A stretch of 64,000 nucleotides of DNA from Litorimonas sp039975855 (GTDB lineage Bacteria > Pseudomonadota > Alphaproteobacteria > Caulobacterales > Maricaulaceae), in assembly GCA_039975855.1 (NCBI GenBank), contig JBDWGH010000004.1, positions 496,001 to 560,000 on the forward strand, given 5' to 3'. Below are positions 16,526 to 24,653 of the stretch, piece by piece (positions within the stretch are counted from its first letter, which is position 1; each line of letters begins with the position of its first letter). Under the pieces are notes generated by a model that did not search any database, was not told the DNA's origin, and saw nothing but the letters and a program-made list of their open reading frames with translations. The position numbers and the translations under genes were made by a program.

Positions 16526-17191
16526 CTAAGCTAATGCACCAGCTAAATTTTTAAGCTCTGTCATTTGGCGAACATGCGCCCTGTGGCGACTAGGTAATTC
16601 GATTACGCCCTTAGTCTTCAAAGTTGTTAGTCGTCTGCTAACAGTTTCAATTGAGAGTCCTAAGTAATCAGCAATATCGAGCCGAGACATTGGCAAATTG
16701 ATATCTATCTGTTCAACACTTCCCGAAGAACGACGGACTTGTCGTTTGGCTAACATCAAAAGAAAAGCGGCTACCTTCTCTCCTGCTGTTTTCTTTGACA
16801 ACGTCATCATCATACTCTGCGCATCTTCTAACTGCCCACAAGTTCGGATAAAAAGCTCGTTTTGCAGTTCAAGGTTAGCTCGAACAGCCGCCATTGTTAG
16901 ACTAATAATGTTAGATGTAGAGACTGTCACAGCTGTATCGTGATAAATGTCATCCGGAGACATTCCAAAGTAGTCTCCTGCCGTGCAGAACCCGGTAATC
17001 TGTCTTTGGCTATCTTCCAGCAAACGGTAGGTCATAACCACACCGCTCTGCACCTTATAGAAATGTGTCGCATTATCTCCTTGATGAAATACTGGCGTCT
17101 TCTTCGGCATAACCCGACCAACCTGGTATGGTTTCGCTTTGGACGTCGTGACAGCGTCTTGAGTGGGTTTTGCTAGAGTTTGCTGAAACAT
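16526..17191 (-). CDS. Crp/FNR-family regulator, FixK-like
   Basis: 221 residues. A cyclic-nucleotide-type beta-roll domain lies at about 30-115 and a winged helix at about 140-200. The recognition helix LGLSIETVSRRLTTLK has E182, S185 and R186, the E-x-x-S-R pattern that contacts TTGA half-sites in FNR and FixK. It lacks the N-terminal cysteine cluster of FNR, so it is FixK-like and not itself an Fe-S oxygen sensor. It is probably the protein that reads the six TTGA-N6-TCAA boxes on this island. AGGAG precedes the start, and a FixJ-like site lies upstream. Confidence 0.85.
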   Translation of the reverse strand: MFQQTLAKPTQDAVTTSKAKPYQVGRVMPKKTPVFHQGDNATHFYKVQSGVVMTYRLLEDSQRQITGFCTAGDYFGMSPDDIYHDTAVTVSTSNIISLTMAAVRANLELQNELFIRTCGQLEDAQSMMMTLSKKTAGEKVAAFLLMLAKRQVRRSSGSVEQIDINLPMSRLDIADYLGLSIETVSRRLTTLKTKGVIELPSRHRAHVRQMTELKNLAGALA

Positions 17192-17268
17192 AATGATCTC
17201 CTCTCCGTTTTTCAGAGTTGAGATTTAACTACTTTTATCCCTGTAGAATTATTAGTTCGGGAAAATAC

Positions 17269-17276
17269 CTACGTAT
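17269..17276 (-). promoter_or_regulatory. candidate FixJ-type site upstream of the Crp/FNR gene
   Basis: On the minus strand ATACGTAG matches 7 of 8 positions of the rhizobial FixJ site GTAMGTAG as I recall it. It lies about 80 bp before the regulator's start codon, a reasonable place for a response-regulator activator. An 8-bp match is weak evidence on its own. Confidence 0.3.
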
Positions 17277-17290
17277 TACTACTGATTGAT

Positions 17291-18712
17291 TTAAAGGTAA
17301 GGTAGAAGGAGCCGAGCACTGGCGTCGCGCAACCTCTTGATCATTGAGCTGTTTTCAAGATCCGCCAATCTGACGAGGGATGAATTCACACGCCGTTCCG
17401 CAATCACTTCGTTCAAATTAGCTATGAACTCAGAGTCTTCACATTCTAAGTCGAATTCAAAGTTCAACCGAAGACTTCTTGCATCCCAGTTTGAGCTGCC
17501 CACCAACGCCCATTTCCCATCTATAGTCATTAGCTTTGAATGATCGAATAGGTCAGACCTGCGATAAATGTTACACCCCGCTTCTATCAGTCCCTTTAAC
17601 TGATGCTCAGCAGCCCAATCCGCAAAAGGGAAGTTTGAATGTTTGGGTAGAACAATTTCGACATCCACACCCTTTAATGCGGCCAAAGTTAATCCCGACA
17701 AAAGACCTCTATCAGGAATGAAATAGGGAGTTACGACTCGTATCTCACGTTTTGCACACCCCAAAGCTCCAAGAATTATCCATCTTAAACGCTCATTCTC
17801 ATATGCCGGGCCACTGCGAATTCCGCGCGCAATCACATTGCCGCTGCGTTCAAAGTTTTTCTTCAAGACGTCATCAGGTAACGCCTTTCCACAAGCTAAG
17901 GCCCAATCTTTTTTGAAGGTTTCTGTGAATTGCTTAGTGACGGGTCCATGGATTTTAAAGTGTGTTTCAAGATTTTTAACCCGACCAATATTGAGACTCC
18001 CTGTGAAAGCGGTCCTCCCATCGATGACTAGGATTTTTCGGTGATTTCTCAGATTTAAGAATGGTGCGCGCCAAGGCCAGAAACCATGAAGAAATCTTTG
18101 CAAATCAACACCGCCGTTCTCAAGGCGTTTACGAATTCTAGAACTAAATGGACCTCTTCCGACACCGTCCAAAAGCACCTTTACGTCAACGCCTCGTTGG
18201 GCAGCTCTTACAAGAGTTTGTGCGATTTCCTTGCCCAAGGTGTCATTCTTAAAGATAAAAGTGGATAGTATGATGGAGGTGTCTGCAGCTTCTATTGCCC
18301 GCCTCATCTCATCATGAATCTCTGTCACACCTTGGAGAATCTCAATGCGATTGTGAAGTGTTCTATGAGAGCGAGTTACAAAATTCCCAAGTCTATGAAA
18401 CTCTAAACCAAGACTCTCCTCTTGATCAGATGCTGGGTGTTCGTACTCGGTTGATGAAGAAAAGCTACGTTGTGGACTTTCTTCCAGTCTAGCAGCCCGG
18501 CGCGAAATTCTATTGATCCCGAAAAGAAGATAAAAGACAGCCCCGAAAACAGGTGCGAACCACACCAATGCAATCCACATCAATGACGCCTTAGGATCAG
18601 ACTTGTTTAGAAGAATATGTACTGTCAGAGAAACTGAAACGGCTATGAACAGAGCCTGCATCCCAAATGTAAGAAGGACACCAATTTCCGTATTCCACCA
18701 AGACTCAAACAT
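17291..18712 (-). CDS. cls: cardiolipin synthase family (phospholipase D superfamily)
   Basis: 473 residues, full length for a bacterial Cls. Two N-terminal membrane segments (about 13-34 and 43-65) carry the 'KSDPKASLMWIALVWFAPVFGAVFYLLFGINR' type region of the family. The two HKD motifs are HRKILVID (H224) and HSKLMTID (H391). The enzyme would condense phosphatidyl lipids to cardiolipin in the inner membrane. The ATG lies 40.5 bp from the centre of a symmetric FixK-type box with no Shine-Dalgarno in between, so induction with the island regulon and leaderless translation are likely. Confidence 0.88.
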   Translation of the reverse strand: MFESWWNTEIGVLLTFGMQALFIAVSVSLTVHILLNKSDPKASLMWIALVWFAPVFGAVFYLLFGINRISRRAARLEESPQRSFSSSTEYEHPASDQEESLGLEFHRLGNFVTRSHRTLHNRIEILQGVTEIHDEMRRAIEAADTSIILSTFIFKNDTLGKEIAQTLVRAAQRGVDVKVLLDGVGRGPFSSRIRKRLENGGVDLQRFLHGFWPWRAPFLNLRNHRKILVIDGRTAFTGSLNIGRVKNLETHFKIHGPVTKQFTETFKKDWALACGKALPDDVLKKNFERSGNVIARGIRSGPAYENERLRWIILGALGCAKREIRVVTPYFIPDRGLLSGLTLAALKGVDVEIVLPKHSNFPFADWAAEHQLKGLIEAGCNIYRRSDLFDHSKLMTIDGKWALVGSSNWDARSLRLNFEFDLECEDSEFIANLNEVIAERRVNSSLVRLADLENSSMIKRLRDASARLLLPYL

Positions 18713-18745
18713 AAAATGCGTTTAAGACAAGCTGCTCAAAGGAAT

Positions 18746-18759
18746 TTGACAGCCGTCAA
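18746..18759 (-). promoter_or_regulatory. FixK/FNR-type box 4 (cardiolipin synthase promoter)
   Basis: TTGACAGCCGTCAA on the plus strand, TTGACGGCTGTCAA on the minus strand. Centre 18752.5, 40.5 bp before the cls ATG at 18712. A TTAAAC element lies roughly 7-12 bases before the predicted transcription start. Confidence 0.7.
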
Positions 18760-18780
18760 TTTTAAGAAGCTAATTAGCAA

Positions 18781-19392
18781 TCATCCCATTGCAGCCAGCT
18801 GCATTTTCACAAGCTCTGCTAGTGACCGCACCTGCATCTTTGACAATATCCTCGCACGGTGTGTTTCTACGGTTCGAATAGAAATACCCAATTCAAACGC
18901 AATAATTTTATTGGGCTTCCCTTCGACAAGCTTGTTCGAAATCTCCAACTCTCGGTTTGTCAAACTCGCAAAACGAGACTTTGACTCGGTGACAAAAAGT
19001 TGATCTTGACTCTTATCTTTCAATCGCGCGCAAGCCTTTTCCATAGTTTCCAATATTACCGTTGCTTGAAATGGCTTTTCAATAAAATCGACGGCACCAT
19101 TTTTAAGAGCCTTCACGGCCATAGGGATATCACCATGGCCACTCATCATAACTATTTGCAAGTTTGGATTAATGGTCAAAGCTTCAGTGAGAACCGTAAG
19201 TCCGTCCTTTATTGGCATGCGTACATCTAGCAATACACAGCCGACAAATCCCCGTAAATCTGAGTCAAGAAACTCAATTCCATTGCTGTAGGTTGTAACT
19301 CGGCACCCAATTGTCTCTAGCAACATTTTTATCGAGTCAGTCACGGCTGGATCGTCATCTACAATTCCAACATTGTAACCATCGAGTTCCAT
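18781..19392 (-). CDS. fixJ: FixJ-like response regulator
   Basis: I chose the start at 19392 (203 residues): it gives a receiver domain beginning at MELDGYNVGIVDDDP, lies 4 bp after the fixL stop, and has AAGGA before it. Phospho-acceptor D56 in CVLLDVRMP; conserved K in FIEKPF. The C-terminal LuxR/FixJ-type HTH (LTNRELEISNKLVEGKPNKIIAFELGISIRTVETH) starts near residue 140. Partner of the haem-PAS kinase encoded just upstream. The likely target is the Crp/FNR gene 1.6 kb away. Confidence 0.88.
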   Translation of the reverse strand: MELDGYNVGIVDDDPAVTDSIKMLLETIGCRVTTYSNGIEFLDSDLRGFVGCVLLDVRMPIKDGLTVLTEALTINPNLQIVMMSGHGDIPMAVKALKNGAVDFIEKPFQATVILETMEKACARLKDKSQDQLFVTESKSRFASLTNRELEISNKLVEGKPNKIIAFELGISIRTVETHRARILSKMQVRSLAELVKMQLAAMG

Positions 19393-19396
19393 GTCC

Positions 19397-20512
19397 TTAA
19401 CCTTCTTCAGAAATAGGTAGCGTAAAATAAAAAATACTTCCCACCGGATCATTCTGTCCAGCCCATATTTGTCCATCATGGTGACTGATGATGGACTGAC
19501 TTATGGAAAGCCCAACCCCCATGCCATTTGATTTTCCTGAACTGAAGGGTACAAATAATGTTTGGATGTCGTCTTCTGAAAGACCATTACCAGTGTCGCC
19601 TACCTGCACTTCAATTTGTTTTTCCATAGGCATTTTTTTTGCGGTAACTGAGAGTTTCCTCAAAGGGCTTTCAACCATTGCCTCGCAAGCATTTTTCATC
19701 AAATTCACGAGAACTTGCTGTATTTGGATGCTGTTTACAAAAACCTCTGGAAGAGTGTCTGGAACCTCAATTTTGACATCAATATCTTGATTATCAAAAG
19801 ACAGAAATGCTAACCGTTTGGCAGTCTCAATAACATCCTTCAGGGTGCAAGAAGATTTCTCAACATCGCCCTTTTCGATAAACCCTCTCATCCTAGCAAT
19901 AATATCAGATGCTCGATGAGTTTGCTCAATAGCCCTAGAAACTATGTCTAGAACCTTATCTTTGTCAACTGCGCCACCTCTGCCAAGTAAGAGTTTGACC
20001 GTTTCCAGATAATTTATCGAGGCGGCCATGGGTTGATTAAGTTCATGTGCGATCGCTGACCCCATCTCATTCATCGCTGAAACTCGTGATAAATGAAAAT
20101 GTTCGTCTTTTAATTGTTCGTATTTTCTCTGCTGTTCATGCCTCGCCGTCAGATCTCGAATTATCCCAACAAACAACGGCACCCCATCAAGATCAGCCTC
20201 ACCTACAGCCAAGTCCATAGGGAAAACACTCCCATCTTTCCGTCGGCCCATCACCTCTCGGCCAATACCAATAATCTTTTTTTTGTGCGTATCATGATAT
20301 GACTGTAGATATCCATCATGTTCACCATGAAAGGGTTCGGGCATTAACATTTTGACGTTTTTTCCAAGAACGTCTTCAGTCGCATAGCCAAATATTTTGA
20401 CACATGCAGGATTAAACAACCGCATCGTGCCCTTCGCATTAATAATAACAACACCGTCAATTAGGGTATCTAAAACGGCATCAAGTTCGATCTCAGCTTC
20501 ACGTATGTCCAT
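19397..20512 (-). CDS. fixL: FixL-like haem-PAS oxygen sensor kinase
   Basis: 371 residues, no membrane segments, so a soluble FixL. One PAS domain at about 8-125 carries EHDGYL with H65 and IIGIGR with R85. The 20-residue spacing equals that between the haem-ligand His and the O2-contacting Arg of Bradyrhizobium FixL (His200/Arg220), so haem binding is likely. The H-box is AIAHELNQP (H156), followed by N-, G1- and G2-box segments (NLMKNACEAM, VGDTGNGLSEDD, GVGLSISQSII). It would autophosphorylate when deoxygenated and pass phosphate to FixJ. It follows the 205-residue membrane protein gene by 24 bp. Confidence 0.9.
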   Translation of the reverse strand: MDIREAEIELDAVLDTLIDGVVIINAKGTMRLFNPACVKIFGYATEDVLGKNVKMLMPEPFHGEHDGYLQSYHDTHKKKIIGIGREVMGRRKDGSVFPMDLAVGEADLDGVPLFVGIIRDLTARHEQQRKYEQLKDEHFHLSRVSAMNEMGSAIAHELNQPMAASINYLETVKLLLGRGGAVDKDKVLDIVSRAIEQTHRASDIIARMRGFIEKGDVEKSSCTLKDVIETAKRLAFLSFDNQDIDVKIEVPDTLPEVFVNSIQIQQVLVNLMKNACEAMVESPLRKLSVTAKKMPMEKQIEVQVGDTGNGLSEDDIQTLFVPFSSGKSNGMGVGLSISQSIISHHDGQIWAGQNDPVGSIFYFTLPISEEG

Positions 20513-20536
20513 GATGCCCTATAAGAGCATTCCTAT

Positions 20537-21154
20537 TCATTTACGACCCCAAACTCCGCTTTGATCGGAATTCCCCCAACCTGAAATACCTTCATTATGT
20601 AATGCATCCCATCCTGAAGGGTCACCATAGTCGGCGAATTCTATATAGAATTCATGGGGTAAAACCGTGTCGTGTTCATGTTTTACAGGGCACCAATATC
20701 TCTCAGTCTCTCCGGCAATGATACGTGCATAGGTTATCACTCCATTCGCATATCCGCAAAATGCACAATTTATTTTTTGCCAGAAGTGGAGGTACTTAAG
20801 TTTGTGACGGTCAATAACAACATATTCGGTTCGCTTTATTAAAGCAATTTTCCATAGTCGAAAACAGATTACTTGGTAAGTACTCACGGCAATATCTAGA
20901 AGGACTATTGGCAAGATCATTCCGTAAATAAATGGGGCAGATAACAACCATCGGACCCACATCCAGTTTGGTCTTTTGGAGTTTTCAACCTTATGCAGCT
21001 TAAACCTACCCCCGAAGTTCCAACGAAAATCTATGTCACCATTTGATAGACCTTCCATGAGGCCCTCTAATTTGGTGTTGTTTTCAAAACGTTCTGTGTC
21101 TTGTCTTAAACGGTTAAGAAAATCGCTGATATTGTCCAAAAACTCTGATCTCAT
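20537..21154 (-). CDS. membrane protein with CxxC...C motif, first gene of the fixLJ operon
   Basis: The preferred start is 21154 (205 residues) because AGGAGA lies 11-16 bases upstream and the FixK box then leaves a 20-base leader. A start at 21193 would lie only 22 bp from the box centre. A pair of membrane helices lies at about 68-105 (WLLSAPFIYGMILPIVLLDIAVSTYQVI). These are followed by NCAFCGYANGV and YWCPVKHEH, giving CxxC plus a third Cys/His set that could bind metal or haem/Fe-S. I recall similar unnamed proteins in other proteobacteria. Function unknown. Its position ahead of fixL implies a role in oxygen or redox response. Confidence 0.65.
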   Translation of the reverse strand: MRSEFLDNISDFLNRLRQDTERFENNTKLEGLMEGLSNGDIDFRWNFGGRFKLHKVENSKRPNWMWVRWLLSAPFIYGMILPIVLLDIAVSTYQVICFRLWKIALIKRTEYVVIDRHKLKYLHFWQKINCAFCGYANGVITYARIIAGETERYWCPVKHEHDTVLPHEFYIEFADYGDPSGWDALHNEGISGWGNSDQSGVWGRK

Positions 21155-21208
21155 GTTGCTTTCATCTCCTCTTAGGAATTTGTTTTCCGACATAAGCCCA
21201 GTCCTTTT

Positions 21209-21222
21209 TTGACGGCAGTCAA
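21209..21222. promoter_or_regulatory. FixK/FNR-type box 5 (fixLJ operon / divergent membrane-flavoprotein operon)
   Basis: TTGACGGCAGTCAA. Centre 21215.5. With the box at -41.5 in each direction, transcription would start near 21174 (20-base leader with AGGAGA before 21154) and near 21257 (15-base leader with AGGGAG before 21272). This geometry decides both start codons. It places fixLJ itself under the regulator, a feedback loop. Confidence 0.7.
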
Positions 21223-21271
21223 AATTAGCTTGGGTTCATCGGTTAAGTTTTTCAAAATTCAGGGAGTAAAA

Positions 21272-21670
21272 ATGACAAGTTCAGCCTATCTCGCCCTTAT
21301 CTTTGGGGCCTATATTGTTGCTGTCGCGATCCCGATGCTTTGGAATCCAATGCGTCTGGTTAGTTTGATGGATGACCTAATAGAAAGTCCTCCTCTTATA
21401 TTCTTAATAGGCGTCTTGGCGATGACCGGAGGACTATCCGTGATTGCATTTCATAATATCTGGTTCGTGGAAGTTTGGTGCATAGACTGGAGGGTTTTTA
21501 TCACAATACTGGGGTGGCTTGCCGCGATTGAAGGGGCACTTCTCATCATCGCACCGGGTCCACTTCTGAAGATTGCCAGAAAAATTCTACACAACTCGAA
21601 TGCGCTACTTATTTTTGGGTTCATTTACCTTTGCCTGGGGGCATTTCTTATCTCTCGGGCATTTCACTAA
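21272..21670 (+). CDS. four-TM membrane protein, hypothetical
   Basis: 132 residues with hydrophobic segments at about 4-24, 41-60, 70-92 and 107-129. The start is 21272, supported by AGGGAG 6-11 bases upstream; the frame opens earlier but that would run through the FixK-type box. No family recognised. It precedes the flavodoxin-fold oxidoreductase by 26 bp and is probably in one operon with it. Confidence 0.65.
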   Translation: MTSSAYLALIFGAYIVAVAIPMLWNPMRLVSLMDDLIESPPLIFLIGVLAMTGGLSVIAFHNIWFVEVWCIDWRVFITILGWLAAIEGALLIIAPGPLLKIARKILHNSNALLIFGFIYLCLGAFLISRAFH

Positions 21671-21696
21671 ATACCAAAATAGAATTGGAAAACACC

Positions 21697-22323
21697 ATGA
21701 GTAAAAATGTTGCGATTTTATATGGTCACCCTGACGGAAGTAGTGATCGATTGAGTTATGCCCTTGCAAAATCTTACCAAGACGCCTCGCAGCTTTCTGG
21801 GCATGCGACCCGTATGATAAAATTATCGGATTTGGAATTCAACTCCGTGACATCTCAATCAGAATTTCGAGACGGTGTAACTCCGCATGATATCTTGCAA
21901 TGCCAAGATACTATATCTTGGGCGGATCATATTCTTTTCATTTTCCCACTTTGGATGGGCAGCATGCCGGGACGCTTCAAGATGCTTTTGGAACAAATTT
22001 TCCGTCCCGGGTTTGCGATAGATTATACTCGGAAAGGCTTTCCAGGAAAATTGCTGAGAGGCAAAACAGCTGATATTGTAGTGACTATGGGGATGCCAAC
22101 TGTTGCATATCAAGGTTTTCAATTTTCACATGGTGTAAGAAATTTGAAACGAAACATCCTGCATTTTTCAGGAATTGGACCGGTTCGTGTCACGTATTTT
22201 GGCGGCATAGATCAAGTAAAACCCAAGACCATAGAAAAGTGGTTTAATAAGATGACCAAGCTTGGGTCTTTTCCCTTTAGAGAACAATCTGGCAATCTAT
22301 CTATTCCGCTAGTTGGATTTTAA
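21697..22323 (+). CDS. NAD(P)H-dependent oxidoreductase, flavodoxin-like fold (KefF/NQO-like)
   Basis: 208 residues starting at 21697 with TTGGAA upstream. AILYGHPDGSSDRLSYALAKSYQDA is the FMN-phosphate loop of the NQO1/KefF/MdaB family, and FIFPLWMGSMPGRFKMLLEQIFRPGFA matches its conserved central segment. Family members are cytosolic or membrane-associated quinone reductases using FMN. In this stress cluster it may keep quinones reduced or control a transporter such as the upstream membrane protein; the latter is speculation. It overlaps the convergent gene by 4 bases. Confidence 0.8.
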   Translation: MSKNVAILYGHPDGSSDRLSYALAKSYQDASQLSGHATRMIKLSDLEFNSVTSQSEFRDGVTPHDILQCQDTISWADHILFIFPLWMGSMPGRFKMLLEQIFRPGFAIDYTRKGFPGKLLRGKTADIVVTMGMPTVAYQGFQFSHGVRNLKRNILHFSGIGPVRVTYFGGIDQVKPKTIEKWFNKMTKLGSFPFREQSGNLSIPLVGF

Positions 22324-22790
22324 TTTGCCATTGGCCTTCTGGTAAAGCTTGAGAGGGTAGAGGCTAACTCGGACGGCAGGAACGGCTCGAGCAAAACTTT
22401 TATCAAGCAATTCCCAAGTAAATCGGTAGGTTCAAAAATCTCTGAACCTAGAGTTGTCAGCAATAAATGAGGGCGAGTTTCTAATTTTGCAATTCTATTT
22501 AGGACATCGAAACAAATTTTATTTTCTACTCTCATTTCCAACAGAATTACATCCGAAAGATTAAAGTTCTTCAAGGTCAATTCTCGCCCTGTTTTAATAA
22601 TCTCCACATCGAAATCGGATGCCTCTAAATATAGCTTCTGAGATAGGGACTTTTCCGAGTCCATTTCGCAAATGAAAACTCGAGTGATTTGTTCAGTCAC
22701 GGGGTAACTCTCAGTATCGTTGTTCGCCGCCTCGATAGCTACCAAACCTGTTGAATATTTGACCCCAGTCAATTTTGCTAGATTCTTCAA
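22320..22790 (-). CDS. degenerate response-regulator receiver (pseudo-receiver)
   Basis: Up to 156 residues. The receiver-like fold is visible from about residue 35: VFICEMDSE (acidic patch), VILLEMRVENKICFDVLNRI and LIKVLLEPFLPSELASTL. The phospho-acceptor Asp is replaced by Glu in LLEMRV, and the conserved Lys before the final Pro is absent, so it is unlikely to be phosphorylated normally. No output domain follows. The TTG at 22790 has weak signals; a GTG at 22700 preceded by GAGAG would start directly at the receiver domain. It shares an intergenic region with box 6. Confidence 0.55.
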   Translation of the reverse strand: MKNLAKLTGVKYSTGLVAIEAANNDTESYPVTEQITRVFICEMDSEKSLSQKLYLEASDFDVEIIKTGRELTLKNFNLSDVILLEMRVENKICFDVLNRIAKLETRPHLLLTTLGSEIFEPTDLLGNCLIKVLLEPFLPSELASTLSSFTRRPMAN

Positions 22791-22873
22791 TCTCTATTTT
22801 TGGTTTCAAACTAATACTTTGATGCAAGTTCAACATCATGATGAAAAAGGCCTTTTTGAAAGATCGTCTTTTT

Positions 22874-22887
22874 TTGACGGTTGTCAA
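22874..22887 (+). promoter_or_regulatory. FixK/FNR-type box 6 (universal stress protein operon)
   Basis: TTGACGGTTGTCAA. Centre 22880.5; at -41.5 the transcript would begin near 22922, with GGAG at 22928-22931 and ATG at 22939. The same box may also act on the divergent pseudo-receiver gene. Confidence 0.7.
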
Positions 22888-22938
22888 TTTGCCTTGGGCT
22901 TTTCAGTCAATTCTCCGAGAAAATAATGGAGTGAAAAC

Positions 22939-23775
22939 ATGAAAACTATCCTAGCATCACTGGCTCACATCGACCGAATTAATGAAGTCCTCGAAGCTGC
23001 GATTCACATTGCTCAACAAAATGATAGCCACATCATCGGTTACTACCCAATACCTCGCGCATCCCTCGCAATTTATGCTTATCCGCTAGGGGACTACCCA
23101 GTCGATGATGTCTTGAAGCAATTTTACGAAAAAAACTCCCTCTCCGTAAAGCAGAAATTCGAAGATCAAATGCGCCGGGCTGGGGTAAAATATGAATGGC
23201 GGAAGGATCATCGCTGCGAACCAAGATTAGTGAAGGGTATTCTCGAACATGGACGAGAAGCAGATCTTATTATTTTGGCACATGACGAAGCGGGGTCAAA
23301 GTCAGCAAAGCAAGAAACCCCTTTTATAGCCGATGTGTTGATGGCAGCTGGTCGCCCTGTTTTAATTGTACCACCTGCTAAAAATGCACCATTTGGAGCG
23401 GACAAGATAGCTATAGGCTGGAATGCTTCTAGAGAAGCTTGCCGGGCGACCTATGATAGCCTTCCATTACTCGTAAATGCCTCCGATGTTGTTTTAGCTT
23501 GGATCAACCCGGAGAGAAAGCCGGATAAAGCCGGTATGCTACCAGGCGCACAATTGGCTGCTGCGCTCGCACGTCATGGAGTCCCTGTAACAGCAAAAGG
23601 TATTTCCAACAGAAGCCGAACAGGCAGAGCAATAATAAACATGGTCAAAGAACATGACATCGATCTGCTCGTGCTCGGGGCATATGGTCATGCGCGCCTT
23701 AGAGAGCAAATACTTGGAGGCGTAACCGAACACGTCCTCAAAAACTTACCTTGTCCAATATTGCTATCAAATTAA
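22939..23775 (+). CDS. tandem-domain universal stress protein (UspA family)
   Basis: 278 residues made of two Usp domains (about 1-145 and 150-278). The second ends with GAYGHARLREQILGGVTEHVLKNLPCPILLSN, the G-x2-G-x9-G-(G/S) ATP-binding motif of the family. Tandem UspA proteins in proteobacteria are often induced under low oxygen or stationary phase. It is probably transcribed from box 6 and followed 14 bp later by a paralog. Likely cytosolic; molecular activity unknown. Confidence 0.85.
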   Translation: MKTILASLAHIDRINEVLEAAIHIAQQNDSHIIGYYPIPRASLAIYAYPLGDYPVDDVLKQFYEKNSLSVKQKFEDQMRRAGVKYEWRKDHRCEPRLVKGILEHGREADLIILAHDEAGSKSAKQETPFIADVLMAAGRPVLIVPPAKNAPFGADKIAIGWNASREACRATYDSLPLLVNASDVVLAWINPERKPDKAGMLPGAQLAAALARHGVPVTAKGISNRSRTGRAIINMVKEHDIDLLVLGAYGHARLREQILGGVTEHVLKNLPCPILLSN

Positions 23776-23789
23776 AGTGGAGACTCAAA

Positions 23790-24620
23790 ATGAATCGATC
23801 AATTAAAACTATTCTCGTATCTCTAAATAGTCCTCAGTTTTTTGACAATAATATGGCCATGGCGACTCAAATTGCTCGTGAATATGAAAGTCATATTATT
23901 GGTCTCTATGTTGTACCATCCGCCATAGTCTATACGGCTTCATATGGATATGGAGGGCCAATAAATTTTACTGAATTACATCGCTTCTATCGGTCCAAAG
24001 CGAGCGAAGTAGAAGGTCTCTTTATTGAGTGGGTTGAGAAAGAAGGACTCAGTGCGGAATGGCGTAAAACAAGTTCACTGGGGCACTTTGTCAGTGACGC
24101 GATTATTGACCATGGAAGAGAAGCCGACCTTATTATTCTGGGAGATGATAACTCAACCAATACTGATGTGCAGTTCGAAGGACGTATCGTTCAAAGCACA
24201 GGTCGCCCAGTACTAATTGTTCCTAACTCCACAAGAAGTGACTTTCGAATTAAGAAAGCAATTGTTGGTTGGGATGGGTCGCGCGAAGCGGCTCGCGCAG
24301 CGTTTGATGCCATCCCACTTCTTAAAATGAGTGATAAGACTGAAATTACCTGCATTAACGCGCACAAAGAACGCCAAATGTCAGGTGATACACCGGGATC
24401 AGAATTAGCTAAATCACTCTCTCGGTATAGCATAAATGTAGAAGCCGTAAGTACTAAAACCAAAGCCTCAATCCCCTCTGCTCTGTTGGAAAAAGCTGAA
24501 GAAGCTGACTTGCTCGTGATAGGGGCCTATGGGCACTCTAGGTTGAGAGAGGACTTTTTCGGAGGAGTAACAAATAGGACCTTAGCCCAAATGCCTTGCC
24601 CCGTTCTATTGTCAAACTGA
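23790..24620 (+). CDS. tandem-domain universal stress protein, paralog
   Basis: 276 residues. Start at 23790, with GTGGAG about 8-13 bases upstream; an earlier in-frame start would overlap the previous gene. It is the same two-domain Usp architecture, ending GAYGHSRLREDFFGGVTNRTLAQMPCPVLLSN. Clear sequence similarity to the preceding gene indicates a tandem duplication that has since diverged. Confidence 0.85.
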   Translation: MNRSIKTILVSLNSPQFFDNNMAMATQIAREYESHIIGLYVVPSAIVYTASYGYGGPINFTELHRFYRSKASEVEGLFIEWVEKEGLSAEWRKTSSLGHFVSDAIIDHGREADLIILGDDNSTNTDVQFEGRIVQSTGRPVLIVPNSTRSDFRIKKAIVGWDGSREAARAAFDAIPLLKMSDKTEITCINAHKERQMSGDTPGSELAKSLSRYSINVEAVSTKTKASIPSALLEKAEEADLLVIGAYGHSRLREDFFGGVTNRTLAQMPCPVLLSN

Positions 24621-24653
24621 AAGGCTTCCACTGAGATCATAGAAATTAGCTGA

